Of a DNA stretch of 64,000 nucleotides, positions 12,101 through 18,889 are shown piece by piece (the stretch's first letter is position 1; every line of letters starts with the position of its first letter). The stretch comes from Phaseolus vulgaris (lineage: Eukaryota > Streptophyta > Magnoliopsida > Fabales > Fabaceae), in NCBI RefSeq assembly GCF_000499845.2, contig NW_027174123.1:61140-125139 (forward strand), read 5' to 3'. Under the pieces are notes generated by a model. The model had not been told where the DNA came from. It was given only the letters and a program-made list of their open reading frames with translations, and did no database searches. Position numbers and translations under genes: made by a program.

Positions 12101-14848
12101 TGCTTAGCAATTTCCGGCATTTCTTCCACAAGCTGTTGATCTTAACAATGGACAGATATTCCTTACTTCCAAGAAGTAATTATTATGGCATCCACATGTG
12201 ATGCTTGTGGCTACCGCAACTCTGAGGTATGCTGATTTCTTGAGTGTAGCTCTGTCTTTTTAGGGCTGGAATAAACATTAATTTTCCATCTTGCAGTTGA
12301 AACCTGGTGGACGAATTCCTGAAAAAGGAAAAATAATTACTCTTTCTGTGAAAAATGTCAATGACCTGAGCCGTGATGTAATAAAGGTCTGTAATTCTTT
12401 GTGATCTTAACTAATTTCAACCCATCAGTTTCTTAATTTGTATATGTTTAGTGATGAATCATGGATCTTGTAGTTTATCCTTGCATTTAGAGAGCATATA
12501 TTTTTTCTTGTTTCTAGTATGTAATTACTACAAATTGGGATCAGTAAAAGAAATCTCATTAGAAAAGAAGGTAGTTTGGACTTTGGTTATTGAGCTACTC
12601 AAATGTAGGGAAAAATGTAAGCTTCCAAACCTGTTTTGCAGAAAGTGTAAAGTAACTAAGGATAAAAACTAATCATGAGTACTCTTTCAGTGCCACTTTA
12701 AAGTTTTGCAATTTATTTTGACATCTCCCTTGCATGAAGCTATAGCATTTTAAGGAATCAAATTCGCATTTTGGGGTTTTTAGAAGCCTGAAATGATTTT
12801 TTCATCAAGAGATAACCTAGAAACGTTAACACCAACATGTACTGTTTTCAATGATATATCAAAAGTTGTAATGATACACACACAGTCTTGCTAAGTTAAC
12901 CTGTGAAATATGTCCTGATGGTACCCATATAGGCCTGACCATTTAAACATTATTTTATGCAATCTGAGATCTATACATTTTATATCTATTGACTGAGTAG
13001 TTTGGTTTGATTAGTCTGATACTGCAAGTGTAAAAGTTCCGGAAGTTGACTTGGAGCTGGCAAGCGGAACCCTTGGAGGAATAGTTACAACTGTTGAAGG
13101 TTTAATTACAAGAATTAGTGAAAGTAAGTATCCTTCTATCAGTCACACAAACTATATAGGCAGCATCCTAATGAGACAGGAGGAAGGAAAGGACATCGTA
13201 GTACCCATACACTTTGTTCAGCTTCAATTGTAACAAAATGATGAAAACATTTTTTTTTCAATAGATCTTTCAATTTTCAACCACTTGAGCATCATTATTT
13301 ATTTCTTTCATTCCAAATAATCTATCTCAAATATGTTTTAAAAGTCTTCTAAATGCCAAATTTGTATCTGTTTTGGATGGGTGGAGTTTAAACTGTTCTC
13401 TTTTGTCATGTTTATGATGTTCCTGATCCCGTGGTGTGATTTAATTTTTAATATAATCTATTTATTTTTGCTAGAATGTATCAATGTAGAATATAATTTT
13501 ATGTGATTTGTATGTACAGGCCTTGAGAGGGTCCATGGCTTTACTTTTGGAGACAGTCTTGATGAAAATAGTAGAAGCAAGTGGATAGACTTTAAAGCAA
13601 GGCTAAACAAGGTAATACGTGACTATTTTATGAGAGTTGGTTTAAATTTCTCCATATATGTTTACTATATAATTCTATTTATCAGGTTATTATTGCAATT
13701 TTTTATATTTATTCTTTACACAATGTTTTGTGGCTGACTGGGAAAAGAGGGAAGAGGAGCAATACATAACTTCAGGCATTGTATATTCTTTTGTATTTCT
13801 AAAATAATCTTGTCTTTATTTCTTGTTCTCTTTTAGGAGGATATGTTGTCCCGTTTTGTACCTCTTTCGACACCTCACTTTGAAAAATTTAGTAAAAAAG
13901 AAATGGACGACAAAGAGAATAGGGTTCACGGAATTTTAACCAAATGCATTGTAACAAGAAGGGTCACTTTGAGCAACAAAGACCTGTGGTCATATTCCAT
14001 GCTACTTTTGGGCTACATTATGCCTCTTTAATACCAGCAACTAATAGACTGCATCGGTCTTTGTGTCTTTGAATTTGAAGGCTTTGATTTGACTTAACCT
14101 ATTTAAACTTATTGGTTCAAGGTCTTGGATCCCACTTTTTTTATCTGCATTCTTTCATTGTATGCAGCTTCTTAGCTTGGAAGAACCTTGGACTCTAATT
14201 CTTGATGATGCATTAGCCAATTCTTTTGTAGCACCTGCAACTGATGATCTGAAAGAGGACAATCAATTAGCTTGTAAGATTTCCAACTCAGACATCAAGC
14301 TATACTTTGAGCAGATAAAGTTCACATTTTCTGAGTTGAAATTCTGAATTCCATTTCCATGATGCCAATTCTTTTTCTATACATATGGAAAGTTGAAACA
14401 TCAATTTTTTGTTCCTTAAAATATCTTATTCGATTCAACTATCGGAGTTGCTGGGGATCCCGAGTCCAGTATAGACCATCATGTAAATAAACAAACAAAC
14501 AGAAGTAGGTTTATTTCAGACATTTCCCCTTGTTGGGACTCGTGTTTCAACCTTTTGCTTTACAGTGTGCCCTGAGTAGCCTGCATAATTGGATTTGTGA
14601 TGAATCGGTCTAATGTGCTGTATGTGTAAATATGATTCTGATTGTTTAATGCTGTGTTTAAATATGGTGCATAGTTTTTCATGTAAATATATTCATGTTT
14701 TGTGGTTTTCTGTTTTGCAATTGGTATTTCTCCAGTTGAGGACTACGAGAGGTCATGGGAACAAAATGAAGAATTAGGTCTGAATGATATGGACACCTCT
14801 TCTGCCGAAGTTGGTGATGCACCAACCAATACTTCTAAAACTGAGTGA
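161..14848 (+). CDS. ZPR1: ZPR1 zinc-finger protein, copy 1 (exons 2-16; exon 1 not in window)
   Basis: ZPR1 proteins are conserved eukaryotic C4 zinc-finger proteins that bind and help fold elongation factor eEF1A, in cytoplasm and nucleus. Exons read by aligning frames across GT/AG sites: 161-205, 513-553, 664-745, 4142-4186, 4566-4622, 10359-10418, 10507-10634, 11063-11330, 11422-11488, 12156-12226, 12297-12386, 13015-13123, 13520-13611, 14168-14273, 14736-14848 (TGA 14846-14848). All phases join without a frame break, giving 457 codons. The second half of zinc finger 1 is in exon 3 (CPHC). Finger 2 is split between exons 10 (CGAC) and 11 (CDAC). The C-terminal acidic segment has the family motif [20 protein letters not shown]. 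The 42 residues encoded by exon 1 of the second copy are absent: sequence 1-53 does not match copy 2. Exon 1 could lie upstream of the window, or this is a 5'-truncated duplicate. The only coding difference noticed from copy 2 is Ile instead of Val after QEVI in exon 11. Confidence 0.9.
903..1203 (+). repeat. 5' LTR of gag-only element (301 bp)
   Basis: Starts TGTTAGGCAGG and ends AACCTAACA. It is 38 bp shorter than its 3' partner because it has single copies of two short motifs (around GGTTAGTTAGTTGT and GGATTAAACCTGTGTGAAA) that are tandemly doubled in the 3' LTR. A TTTAAATAAAG stretch near 1012 could serve as a TATA-like element, and GTAATAAAACAG near 1129 as a poly(A)-like signal; both are inferred from motif only. 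Confidence 0.85.
1206..1222 (+). other. Primer-binding site matching tRNA-Tyr 3' end
   Basis: The 17 bases TGGTCCGACCTGCCGGA are complementary to a tRNA 3' end reading TCCGGCAGGTCGGA plus CCA. Plant tRNA-Tyr acceptor stems pair CCGACC with GGTCGG, so tRNA-Tyr is the likely primer. The site is 2 nt after the LTR end, as expected for minus-strand strong-stop priming. Confidence 0.7.
1253..2440 (+). CDS. gag: Retrotransposon gag (capsid/nucleocapsid)
   Basis: First in-frame ATG is at 1253; the frame is open from the PBS but has no earlier ATG. The product has 395 residues. The first ~75 residues are charged and likely coiled coil. Next comes a Ty3/gypsy Gag (retrotrans_gag family) core, from about [13 protein letters not shown] to [14 protein letters not shown]. 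Near the C-terminus is a zinc knuckle, [14 protein letters not shown], of the form seen in plant chromovirus-type gags. The frame runs without a stop to 2440 and ends 4 nt before the 3' LTR; its last ~15 residues (after about 2395) look like read-through past an internal deletion. An intact gag in a non-autonomous element suggests it could still form particles. Role is known from the family; expression is not visible here. Confidence 0.85.
   Translation: MEQRMAAVEKFTSEQLKWNSEIKAEILGLKEGMLELKEIKEMLRDLKKGDRRSEGGESSVNGEERVEEPSRQDSQWEKMKEGEMKSWGRRVELPGFEGEDPMGWLARAEKFFEVQNVIAGERLKLAFISMEGSASPWFSFWRKNSKNPSWEEFSMALNRRFGGKERSSVFEKLAKIKQNGRIDEYIQDFEMLVSQAPQTGEEQLLGYFFAGLQSKIRNQIRPHDPKELMKAMEIALDVEESFREEKISSFGHRNNASFLHYQGSTGITCHTNLHKGNSGPVSSSLTSTARNESSSSNREFRPGEGSRNRGSRTLPYPEYVRRREEGRCFHCGGAYGPGHRCPEKNLRVIIFAEDEGDPTEVNHSGWGQIEEDLEKRTSRSSDLISTLRTRLFCQK
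2410..2514 (+). pseudogene. Possible remnant of pol C-terminus reading into the 3' LTR
   Basis: In the frame starting at 2410 (LEDKVVLSE...) there is a 34-codon open stretch with LEDKV followed by a basic VYHRRKF segment, reminiscent of the C-terminus of gypsy integrase (chromodomain-type pol ends). It lies in a different frame from gag and crosses the LTR boundary. If correct, the element arose by one deletion joining the start of protease to the last codons of pol. Short similarity, so tentative. Confidence 0.4.
2445..2783 (+). repeat. 3' LTR of gag-only element (339 bp)
   Basis: Same ends as the 5' LTR, but with both internal motifs tandemly doubled (around 2518-2545 and 2617-2665). Its length is identical to the solo LTR of the second ZPR1 copy. 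Confidence 0.85.
2784..4141 (+). other. Rest of ZPR1 intron 4; no gene seen
   Basis: AT-rich intronic sequence, conserved almost base for base in copy 2 (32360-33718). A 77-codon open frame at 2952-3185 has no recognisable domain and is taken as chance. No RNA gene or terminal repeats were recognised. Confidence 0.6.
4353..4383. repeat. Microsatellite (8-bp CTACATAC-type unit)
   Basis: Repeats of ACATACCT in intron 5. Copy 1 carries one unit (8 bp) more than the corresponding site of copy 2 (about 33930-33951), so the tract has changed length since duplication. Confidence 0.8.
5003..5153 (-). repeat. Copia 3' LTR (left copy on plus strand)
   Basis: Matches 10041-10196 with scattered substitutions. 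It ends (plus strand) in TCCTACTAACA, i.e. begins TGTTAGTAGGA on the minus strand. The far end near 5003 is not sharply defined. Confidence 0.75.
5154..5167 (-). other. Copia polypurine tract
   Basis: Minus strand reads TTAAGGGGGAGTGT immediately before the LTR start, a typical plus-strand priming site for copia elements. Confidence 0.7.
5168..6822 (-). pseudogene. Copia pol remnant: end of reverse transcriptase and RNase H
   Basis: Reading leftward from 6822, RT tail motifs appear ([18 protein letters not shown], then [16 protein letters not shown] after the MITE). Farther on is the RNase H part at 5480-5253 with [28 protein letters not shown] and [13 protein letters not shown]. These are standard copia pol C-terminal motifs. 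The frame is broken by stops and small indels, and the codons between 6679 and 5974 are interrupted by the 690-bp MITE. Not functional. Confidence 0.8.
5982..6671. mobile_element. hAT-like MITE (690 bp)
   Basis: Perfect 13-bp terminal inverted repeats CAATGTTGTTAAA / TTTAACAACATTG, flanked by the 8-bp direct repeat AGTAAGCT (5974-5981 and 6672-6679). An 8-bp duplication is the hAT signature. The flanks are contiguous copia RT codons, which proves the insertion. There is no transposase inside; a 115-codon frame on the minus strand (6258-6605) has no domain. A 9-bp duplication with 12-bp repeats (Mutator-like) is the alternative reading. Confidence 0.85.
6824..8385 (+). pseudogene. hAT transposase remnant (DUF659 to dimerisation domain)
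   Basis: Plant hAT transposase pieces in order: [20 protein letters not shown] and [16 protein letters not shown] (DUF659, 6850-7040), a continuation at 7149-7331 in another frame with [21 protein letters not shown], a core region at 7534-8010, and the C-terminal dimerisation motif [13 protein letters not shown] at about 8137-8175. After a possible intron (about 8176-8259) comes [16 protein letters not shown]. Frameshifts and stops near 7190, 7330, 7470 and 8097 break it. The BED zinc-finger N-terminus is missing. Confidence 0.8.
8386..9059. other. Non-coding insert between two hAT pieces
   Basis: It begins in a GC-rich patch full of GGCGG/CCGCC (8417-8490) and ends in a second such patch (9030-9050); GGTTATGGCGG near 8415 mirrors CCGCCATAACC near 9041. 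This could be a palindromic small transposon in the hAT tail, but no target duplication was found. It contains the 134-bp tandem duplication listed separately. No gene. Confidence 0.4.
8693..8960 (+). repeat. 134-bp tandem duplication (2 copies)
   Basis: AAGTTTGGGCCTTTGGCCCA starts at 8693 and again at 8827. The two units stay alignable to about 8960 with several substitutions (e.g. TGCTGCAGCTGCATCAG versus TGTTGCGGCTACATGAG). The junction of the intron-6 deletion in ZPR1 copy 2 falls inside the second unit. Confidence 0.8.
9060..9457 (+). pseudogene. hAT transposase C-terminal tail remnant
   Basis: Reads [18 protein letters not shown] followed by an acidic DDDD-rich run and, after a stop at 9229, [15 protein letters not shown] to 9455. 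DP...NIDEWLVG and the acidic tail are typical of plant hAT transposase ends after the dimerisation domain. Because [10 protein letters not shown] at about 8355 is a similar motif, this may be a second element's tail and not a direct continuation. Confidence 0.6.
9463..9995 (-). pseudogene. Copia gag/protease remnant
   Basis: Minus strand reads [17 protein letters not shown] (via a stop/frameshift near 9690), then [20 protein letters not shown], the diagnostic copia protease region (family motif D-S/T-G-A-T-D-H). The upstream gag is mostly gone. The catalytic D-[ST]-G appears as D-F-G-A, so the active site is altered as well as frame-broken. Same element and strand as the copia RT remnant. Confidence 0.7.
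10009..10020 (-). other. Degraded tRNA-iMet primer-binding site of the copia element
   Basis: Minus strand reads TAGTATTAGAGC, two mismatches from the common plant copia site TGGTATCAGAGC, and is directly inside the LTR end. Confidence 0.6.
10027..10233 (-). repeat. Copia 5' LTR (right copy on plus strand)
   Basis: Matches the left LTR. The last ~37 bp on the plus strand (10197-10233) repeat the LTR end ACTAGTACATTTAATATCC, a small internal duplication. Confidence 0.65.
13840..14035 (+). other. Possible small retroelement fragment in ZPR1 intron 14
   Basis: A 62-codon open frame follows an AG dinucleotide but does not fit the ZPR1 protein, which joins exon 14 directly to 14168. In another frame there is [11 protein letters not shown], resembling half of a CCHC zinc knuckle. 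Too short for a firm call. Conserved in copy 2 (39371-39559). Confidence 0.25.
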
Positions 14849-15313
14849 AGATCATGTAATTTCCTCTCCTCACATCCCAACCAAAACAAATGGAAGTATT
14901 TTTGTGATAGTTTGATATCATCGAGAGAATGGAAAAGTCTGTTGTCTTGAGCCTCATTTCATTGGCTTATTGATATATTTTAATGTAAGCCCATTAACTT
15001 GTATCATCCGTTAGAATAGTTGTCTGAAAAATGTAACTTCGTGAGTTAGTAAGTTAATTGCTTTTTATTTTTATTTTTCTGGTTTTGTGGCCATCTGATT
15101 TTATTTCTTAGAGCAATTTTTTTCTTCTTTCCCCTTTTTAGCACAGCGGCGATAATTATCAAAGGTTGTTATCAGTGAATGTGAATATTAGTATCAACAA
15201 AGTATTTCGATTAAGGATTGGTAGGATATTGAAAATATTCATGGTTAGTAATAAGAAAAGGAAGATAAGGAAAAACAGTAAATTAATTATCAACGAGTAT
15301 TCTCAAAGGTGAT
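14849..15313 (+). other. 3' UTR and downstream flank of ZPR1 copy 1
   Basis: No open frame. Nearly identical to 40377-40837 downstream of copy 2 until the Tat element interrupts it at 15314. The poly(A) site cannot be placed with confidence. Confidence 0.6.
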
Positions 15314-15850
15314 TGTTCTTACAAAAAAGGGACCAAGAACACTCGAACCGAAACGATAAGATGGCCTCCTTCTTGATCTTCTGATTTCGGGCTATACTCT
15401 CGGTTTGCTATTGGGCTGGACTGCTTGTGTTCCTCTCGGCTGCTTCTTTCGGCTATTCCTTTCGGTTGATGTTCCTCACGAGTGGGGGGATGTACCTGCA
15501 AGTTGCTCCGATGCCAAAGTCAGAGACAATGTAATGGTTTTTTCAGATAAAACTAAGCTTACCTTTTTCTTGTGTTGACTTCCTATTTATAGGGTTTCGT
15601 TGATGGGCCTTCTACAGTACTTTTGGACTTTCTTCCCACACCTTTTTATTATTTTTACACCCCCTTGTGCAAGTTCCTTATATTATCCTTTTAGGTTTCG
15701 GTCCAGACCTTTCGGTTTTTGTTTAACACTTTGTTCATTGAACATGTAGTTCTCGGCATATAGTTCTCGGCATGTAGTTTTTGTTTAACACTTTGTTCAT
15801 TGAACATGTAGTTCTCGGCATATAGTTCTCGGTTTTAGGCTACTAGTACA
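15314..15850 (-). repeat. Tat 3' LTR (537 bp)
   Basis: Contains an internal ~60-bp tandem duplication (GTTTAACACTTTGTTCATTG at about 15721 and 15782), each copy followed by GTAGTTCTCGGCATATAG. Reads as the 3' LTR because it follows the polypurine tract on the minus strand. Confidence 0.9.
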
Positions 15851-15862
15851 CTGGCCCCCGAG
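15851..15862 (-). other. Tat polypurine tract
   Basis: Minus strand TCGGGGGCCAG directly abuts the 3' LTR start (TGTACTAG). Confidence 0.75.
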
Positions 15863-16078
15863 ACAAAAATAATTTATTTATATTGAAAGTATTTGTTGTC
15901 TTGATAAAATATAATTGTTGAGTTTTGATTTGATGTGGTATTTAATGCCTTGGTTTTCGTAATGCACTTTTCTGAAAGTATGTGATTTGACACGAGATGC
16001 CTATCTGAACCGTTAGATCAAATATTTTTGAATAATTTTGTTGATCAGAACGTTTCAAATTCTAGGGTTCTCGTGGGT

Positions 16079-16086
16079 TATAAATA
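16079..16086 (+). promoter_or_regulatory. TATA box of the antisense gene inside the Tat element
   Basis: TATAAATA, about 100 nt before the ATG at 16180, on the strand opposite to gag-pol. Spacing fits a start site near 16110 and a short 5' leader. Inferred from motif and position. Confidence 0.5.
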
Positions 16087-16179
16087 GGTTCCCCTTTGAA
16101 CCTTTTTATGATTGTGAAACCTTTCGCTTTTTTAAGCCAGAAGCTCATTTTCCATCATCAGTTGATTTTGGCAAAGGTA

Positions 16180-18151
16180 ATGTCTCTTTCAAGCCTTTCT
16201 GCTAGTGATGATTGTTCGAGCGCGGGTGGGGAATCAACTGGGCGAGTGGTTCGGGCAGAGGATCATCCAGACTCAAAGTCTTCATCTGCTACCCCTTCTT
16301 GCATGAATGACTCTAATGCAGCCCCTACTGTTGATGTTTCTCAAGAAACTGATTTGATGTCGGCTCGGAAAAACCTTCGTCCAGGTTATCAGTGGGTTAA
16401 CCCTAGAGTTCGGGAATATTTTTCGAAGTATCGTTCTGCTATGGAACTGCGTAATTTTCTTTCTCATTCTCAGATATATTATTCTGATATTGAGAACGAT
16501 ATTATTTCTTTTCGGCGTGTTGGAGATGCTGATAACGTTTGCCATGGCCGAGAAGATGATAGCTATGAGTTTTTCTATTTTTATGCTTGCTTTTTTAGAG
16601 ACCTTCACATTCGATTGCCTTTGAATAACTTTCAAATAGGCGTACTTAATTTTCTTAATGTTGCCCCTACTCAGCTTCACCCTAACGGGTGGGCTGCCAT
16701 GCAAGCTTTTAGTATTTTGTGTAAATTACTGTCGCTTTCTCCTAGTCCTGCTTCGTTCTTGTATTATTATTGTTCTCGGCCTGGTAAACGATCAGGGTGG
16801 CTTTCTCTTATTAGCAAATCCAACGTTTGCTTCCTTAAACCTTTTACGTCATCATATAAGGAATTTAAGGGAGGTTTTTTCAAAATTCTGGTAGAGCCGA
16901 TAGGGAAAGAATATTTTTTCAATGGAGAGTCTCCAAAATTTCCTCTTTACTGGACAAGGGATCCCGTTAAGTTCAATTCAATATCTTTTCACTCAATGGG
17001 GGCGGCCGACTGGTATGTTATTGAAGTTTTCAGTCACCTCTCGCACCAAATTCCCACTCGCGCCTTGCTAAAATTGTATACTTCGTCCCATCCACAAGAA
17101 GATCTTATTGGTAGGTGGTTGTTCTTCATTTTCTTGTTTTATAGGATGTGTTTTTTAACTTTGCTAAGTTTTTTATTGATTTCCAGCTTTGATGGGAAGC
17201 ACAAATCCAAAAGCTCGGTCTTATTTTTCGAAGCTTCTGAACAAAGTAGGTGATGTGACCCCTCGGCGTGAAAATGTGGTAAACCCTGTTGTTGAAATGG
17301 AAGAAGCGGGGCGTATTGCGCCTATTGAAGTGGTTGAAGTTGCACACAATGTGGAGGTTGTCGGGCCTTCGAAAAAATCAAAGAAACGAGATAGAAGCAA
17401 CAAGAGATCGCACTCTTCTTCTCGGCGTCATCGTCGCGTTGAGAATGTGTCGTCTGAACCGCTGCCCGAAACCATTTTTTGTGCGTCAACTAAGTATGCA
17501 AAGTTTATCCAAACTTCTTTTGACGAATCATCTTATAATATGTTGAAAAGTATGGATGCTGCCTCATTAGCTGATTCCGTTATTGAATTGTCAAGTAGAA
17601 GTTTGTTGCTTGGAAAAATGTTGAAGGAGAAAAATGTAAATAGTGTGGCTTTATCTGAATTTGAAAAGTTGAAGACTGACCTTGCTGAATATAAGGAGAA
17701 AGCAAGCTCTTTGTTCGAGCAACTAGAAGAGATGAAGAAACAGAAAGGTGAACAAGAAGTTGCAAAGGAAGAGTTTAAAAAAGAAAACGTTGAGTTGAAG
17801 AATGAAAACTTGAAGTCTAATGAAGAAAACGCTCAACTACGTAAAGAGAATCAACTGCTGAATGAGAAGGTGTTAGCGTTATCGTCTACAAACGAAGCCG
17901 ACAAGAAAGCCATCAAAGAAATGGATGAAGAGATAAGCCAGCTGAGGACCAACGTTTTTGAAGCCGAAAGCGCTACATTTGAACAACATCAACTTGGTTT
18001 TGAGAAAGCACTTCAGCAAGCAAAATATTTTTACAATATTCCACTTGACGAAGGCAACTTTGATGTTAAAAAGGATTTTTACAAGGGTGAATTGGTGCCG
18101 GCTAACGAAATCCCAGACACTGATGCTGAAGATGTGAATATTGAGAGCTAG
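16180..18151 (+). CDS. Antisense accessory protein of the Tat element (two exons, coiled coil)
   Basis: Exon 1 is 16180-17110, intron 17111-17186 (76 nt, GTAGGT...TTCCAG), exon 2 17187-18151. Splicing joins EDLI to ALMGSTNPKARSYF in frame and gives 631 residues. The N-terminal third, after a Ser-rich lead, has a globular region (RDLHIRLPLNNFQIGVLNFL, LHPNGWAAMQAFSILC) like the plant 'putative gypsy-type transposon' family found in Tat antisense frames. Exon 2 has a Lys/Arg-rich nuclear-type patch (KKSKKRDRSNKRSHSSSRRHRR), then about 130 residues of heptad-rich Glu/Lys/Leu coiled coil. The ATG at 16180 is chosen because it follows the TATA box; an in-frame ATG at 16108 is the alternative. It is transcribed opposite to gag-pol. 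Molecular function is unknown. The uninterrupted long frames, despite broken gag-pol, argue that it is or was recently translated. Confidence 0.75.
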
Positions 18152-18394
18152 ATGGGCGTGGGTTTATCTGTCGAAAGTAGATTTATTTTGAACTATGAAT
18201 CCATGTATGGATACTTTTTGATATGGTAATCCATGCCGAAAGTAGATTCGTTTTGCTAAATGTAATGTCTTTTTTGAGAACTTTAATACATATAGTTGGT
18301 TGGATTATCAATTGTCACGATTTTGTATTATTGATCGTATGCTACGTAATTGTCACGATTTTGTAAAATATCATGAATGGTGGATGCATAACGA

Positions 18395-18805
18395 AAATTC
18401 GGGTGAAATCATTCGAGACCGAGAGTTTGATGAATATATTTCTTTTCGGGTGGGCTTTCACTTAGAGTGAAATCATCCAAGACCGAAAGTTTGAGGAATA
18501 TATGTCTTTTCGGGTGGGCTTTCACTTAGAGTGAAATCATCCAAGACCGAAAATTTGATGAATATATTTCTTTTCGGGTGGGCTTTCACTTAGAGTGAAA
18601 TCATCCAAGACCGAAAATTTGATGAATATATTTCTTTTTGGGTCGTCTTTCACTTAGAGTGAAATCATCCAAGACCGAAAATTTGATGAATATATTTCTT
18701 TTCGGGTGGGCTTTCACTTAGAGTGAAATCATCCAAGACCGAAAGTTTGATGAATATGTGTCTGTTCGGGTGGGCTTGTGAAATCATCCAAGACCGAAAG
18801 TTATG
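18395..18805 (+). repeat. 64-bp tandem repeats in the Tat 3' region (about 6 units)
   Basis: CTTTCACTTAGAGTGAAATC recurs at 18455, 18519, 18583, 18647 and 18711, exactly 64 bp apart, with partial units on both sides. Each unit holds the hairpin TTTCACT-TAG-AGTGAAA. The region lies between the stop of the antisense gene and the end of pol. Confidence 0.92.
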
Positions 18806-18889
18806 TAAAGAAACAACACATTAATAATGGATAATGCTTCTCCTTGGATGGATAGATATATATACAGTCTTATTTGTACATCTGCAAAT

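Noticed and set aside
13843..14031. Possible extra ZPR1 exon
   Set aside because: The ZPR1 protein is continuous from exon 14 to 14168. Including this stretch would introduce a stop before the conserved C-terminus.
15319..15501. 60-codon frame inside the Tat LTR (also at 24196 and 26491)
   Set aside because: Lies wholly in LTR sequence on the element's sense strand with no similarity to known proteins; probably transcribed leader.
16108..16179. Upstream ATG for the antisense Tat gene
   Set aside because: Too close to or at the predicted transcription start for TATAAATA at 16079; 16180 is preferred, though not excluded.
18395..18805. 64-bp repeats with hairpins as a CRISPR-like array
   Set aside because: The whole unit repeats, so there are no variable spacers; position inside the Tat element explains them.
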